Below are positions 63,128 through 64,000 of a DNA stretch of 64,000 bases, piece after piece. Location: assembly GCA_014529385.2 (NCBI GenBank), contig CM043944.1, positions 84,865,884 to 84,929,883 on the forward strand, written 5' to 3'. Each line of letters opens with the position of its first letter. Positions within the stretch are counted from its first letter, which is position 1. Origin of the DNA: Adiantum capillus-veneris. Taxonomy: Eukaryota; Streptophyta; Polypodiopsida; Polypodiales; Pteridaceae. The notes below the pieces were generated by a model. That model saw only the letters and a list, made by a program, of their open reading frames with translations. It did not search any database and was not told the DNA's origin. The translations under genes and the position numbers were made by a program.

Positions 63128-64000
63128 CATATAACTGTTCGTGTGTATTTTTTGAACAAACCACCCAAAAAGAACCATCCACATAGATTGCCTTACCTCA
63201 CCTAATCAAAATTCCTCTTTATCCCATTTGCACCAGTCCGAGAAAGTTAGGAATGTCAGTCATATCAATAAGTATCATAAGAGTCTGCTAAGATTCATCA
63301 AAAGCCATAGTCTAAAAGAACCAGTTCGGAACCAATAGTATTTAAGCAAGCCAAAATATAAGTCAACAGTATATTTCAAAAATACATAAAGCCTCAGTCA
63401 ACAGGGTTTTATCACAACCCAAAACTTCCACAGAAGCTCCGCATATACCCCCTTGTAAGATTTAAAAAGAACCTAATGCAATTTTCTAAACTTGGCGAGG
63501 AGTCACAACCCTTTGAGATATTTCAATTAAGTGATTTAGGCAGACAAAAATCTTAGTATGAGAAATAAAAAAAACGAAAGTTCAAACGACCTGTGATGTT
63601 GAGGTATTTTCCACTAGCTCCATTACTCCAGCCATTCCAACTGAAACATTTCTCGAACACACTCCCTTTTCTCTCCAAAAACTCCCAAAAACTTAAGCCA
63701 AATCTAAGTGAGGGGAGTAGAACACCCTCACCTTTTTATACTGGGTTTGAAGCAACAAAGAGAGTCACGTACTACTCGCATTAACGTGAAAGCCACGCGG
63801 ATTAGAATCTGATGTACACCATGCAGACCACTTGTGCATCCCAATAGAAGCATAGAATACAGATCTTAAATGAGGAAGCAAATCTCCTATGACTCATATA
63901 TAATCACCATAACATCCGCTCACCTCCCAAATGAGACCACACGATTGTTTGTACAGCTACATAACGCATCCATAGGCACATCTCAGCCTATTAGATTGCC
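63128..64000. other. No gene seen; end of right arm in the window
   Basis: Reverse complement of about 11,690-12,518 with scattered differences. Short frames only. Confidence 0.5.

Larger units (their letters stand above)
50984..64000. repeat. Right arm of giant inverted repeat
   Basis: Reverse-complement copy of the left arm (33,195 back to 11,690). It lacks the copia element and the block 26,578-29,970, and continues past the window edge. Its inner edge is at GAGGGCGACAAGGAGG, directly after transposase-like sequence. The stretches 53,990-54,330, 55,076-55,683, 55,728-58,270 and 59,800-64,000 hold no recognisable gene, as in the left arm. Confidence 0.92.

Overview
The window is nuclear DNA of a land plant. 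It is dominated by decayed Ty1/copia, Ty3/gypsy and LINE-type retroelements, has very long (GA)n, (CT)n and (CA)n tracts, and contains short spliceosomal introns. No prokaryotic gene organisation, tRNA, rRNA or CRISPR array was seen. The density of long GA/CA tracts and the retroelement style fit a large-genome fern, but that is a guess from memory of such genomes, not something the sequence proves.

Large-scale layout. (1) 1-11,521 is a direct-repeat unit, A1. Its second copy, A2, is 34,613-43,830. Both hold the same microsatellites and the same ruined gypsy gag-protease. A1 also has a LINE reverse-transcriptase piece and a second gag piece that A2 lacks. (2) About 11,690-33,195 is the left arm of a very large inverted repeat. 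The right arm is 50,984 to at least 64,000 and runs off the window. The left arm is longer because it gained a copia element (12,524-17,700) and an extra block (26,578-29,970). Inside both arms lie a scrambled gypsy relic (integrase, then gag-protease, then RT), a copia RT/RNase H relic and a cluster of GC-rich repeated modules. (3) 43,831-50,983 sits between A2 and the right arm and is unlike everything else. It holds two + strand genes, a 189-bp near-perfect palindrome, then two - strand genes.

That middle block is the most interesting part. Its - strand genes are a transposase-like gene, cut at its 5' end by the arm boundary, and a histone H3-like gene. The H3-like protein starts with the first nine residues of mature H3, continues with a tail of about 175 residues unlike H3, and ends in a canonical-type H3 histone fold. 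One in-frame TGA interrupts it, exactly where H3 has an arginine. The + strand genes are an apparently intact three-exon gene (393 aa) and a decayed two-exon gene; I recognise neither product. Most stop codons in the decayed genes are explained by C-to-T change at CGA or CAG codons, as expected from deamination of methylated DNA.

How the parts relate. The copia element has 275-bp LTRs differing at 2 positions, a perfect 5-bp target duplication, and an empty site in the opposite arm, so it inserted after the inverted duplication arose. Its integrase lacks one catalytic aspartate and its reading frame is broken twice, so it cannot move unaided. Only the 44,502-45,863 gene looks able to give a full-length protein today.
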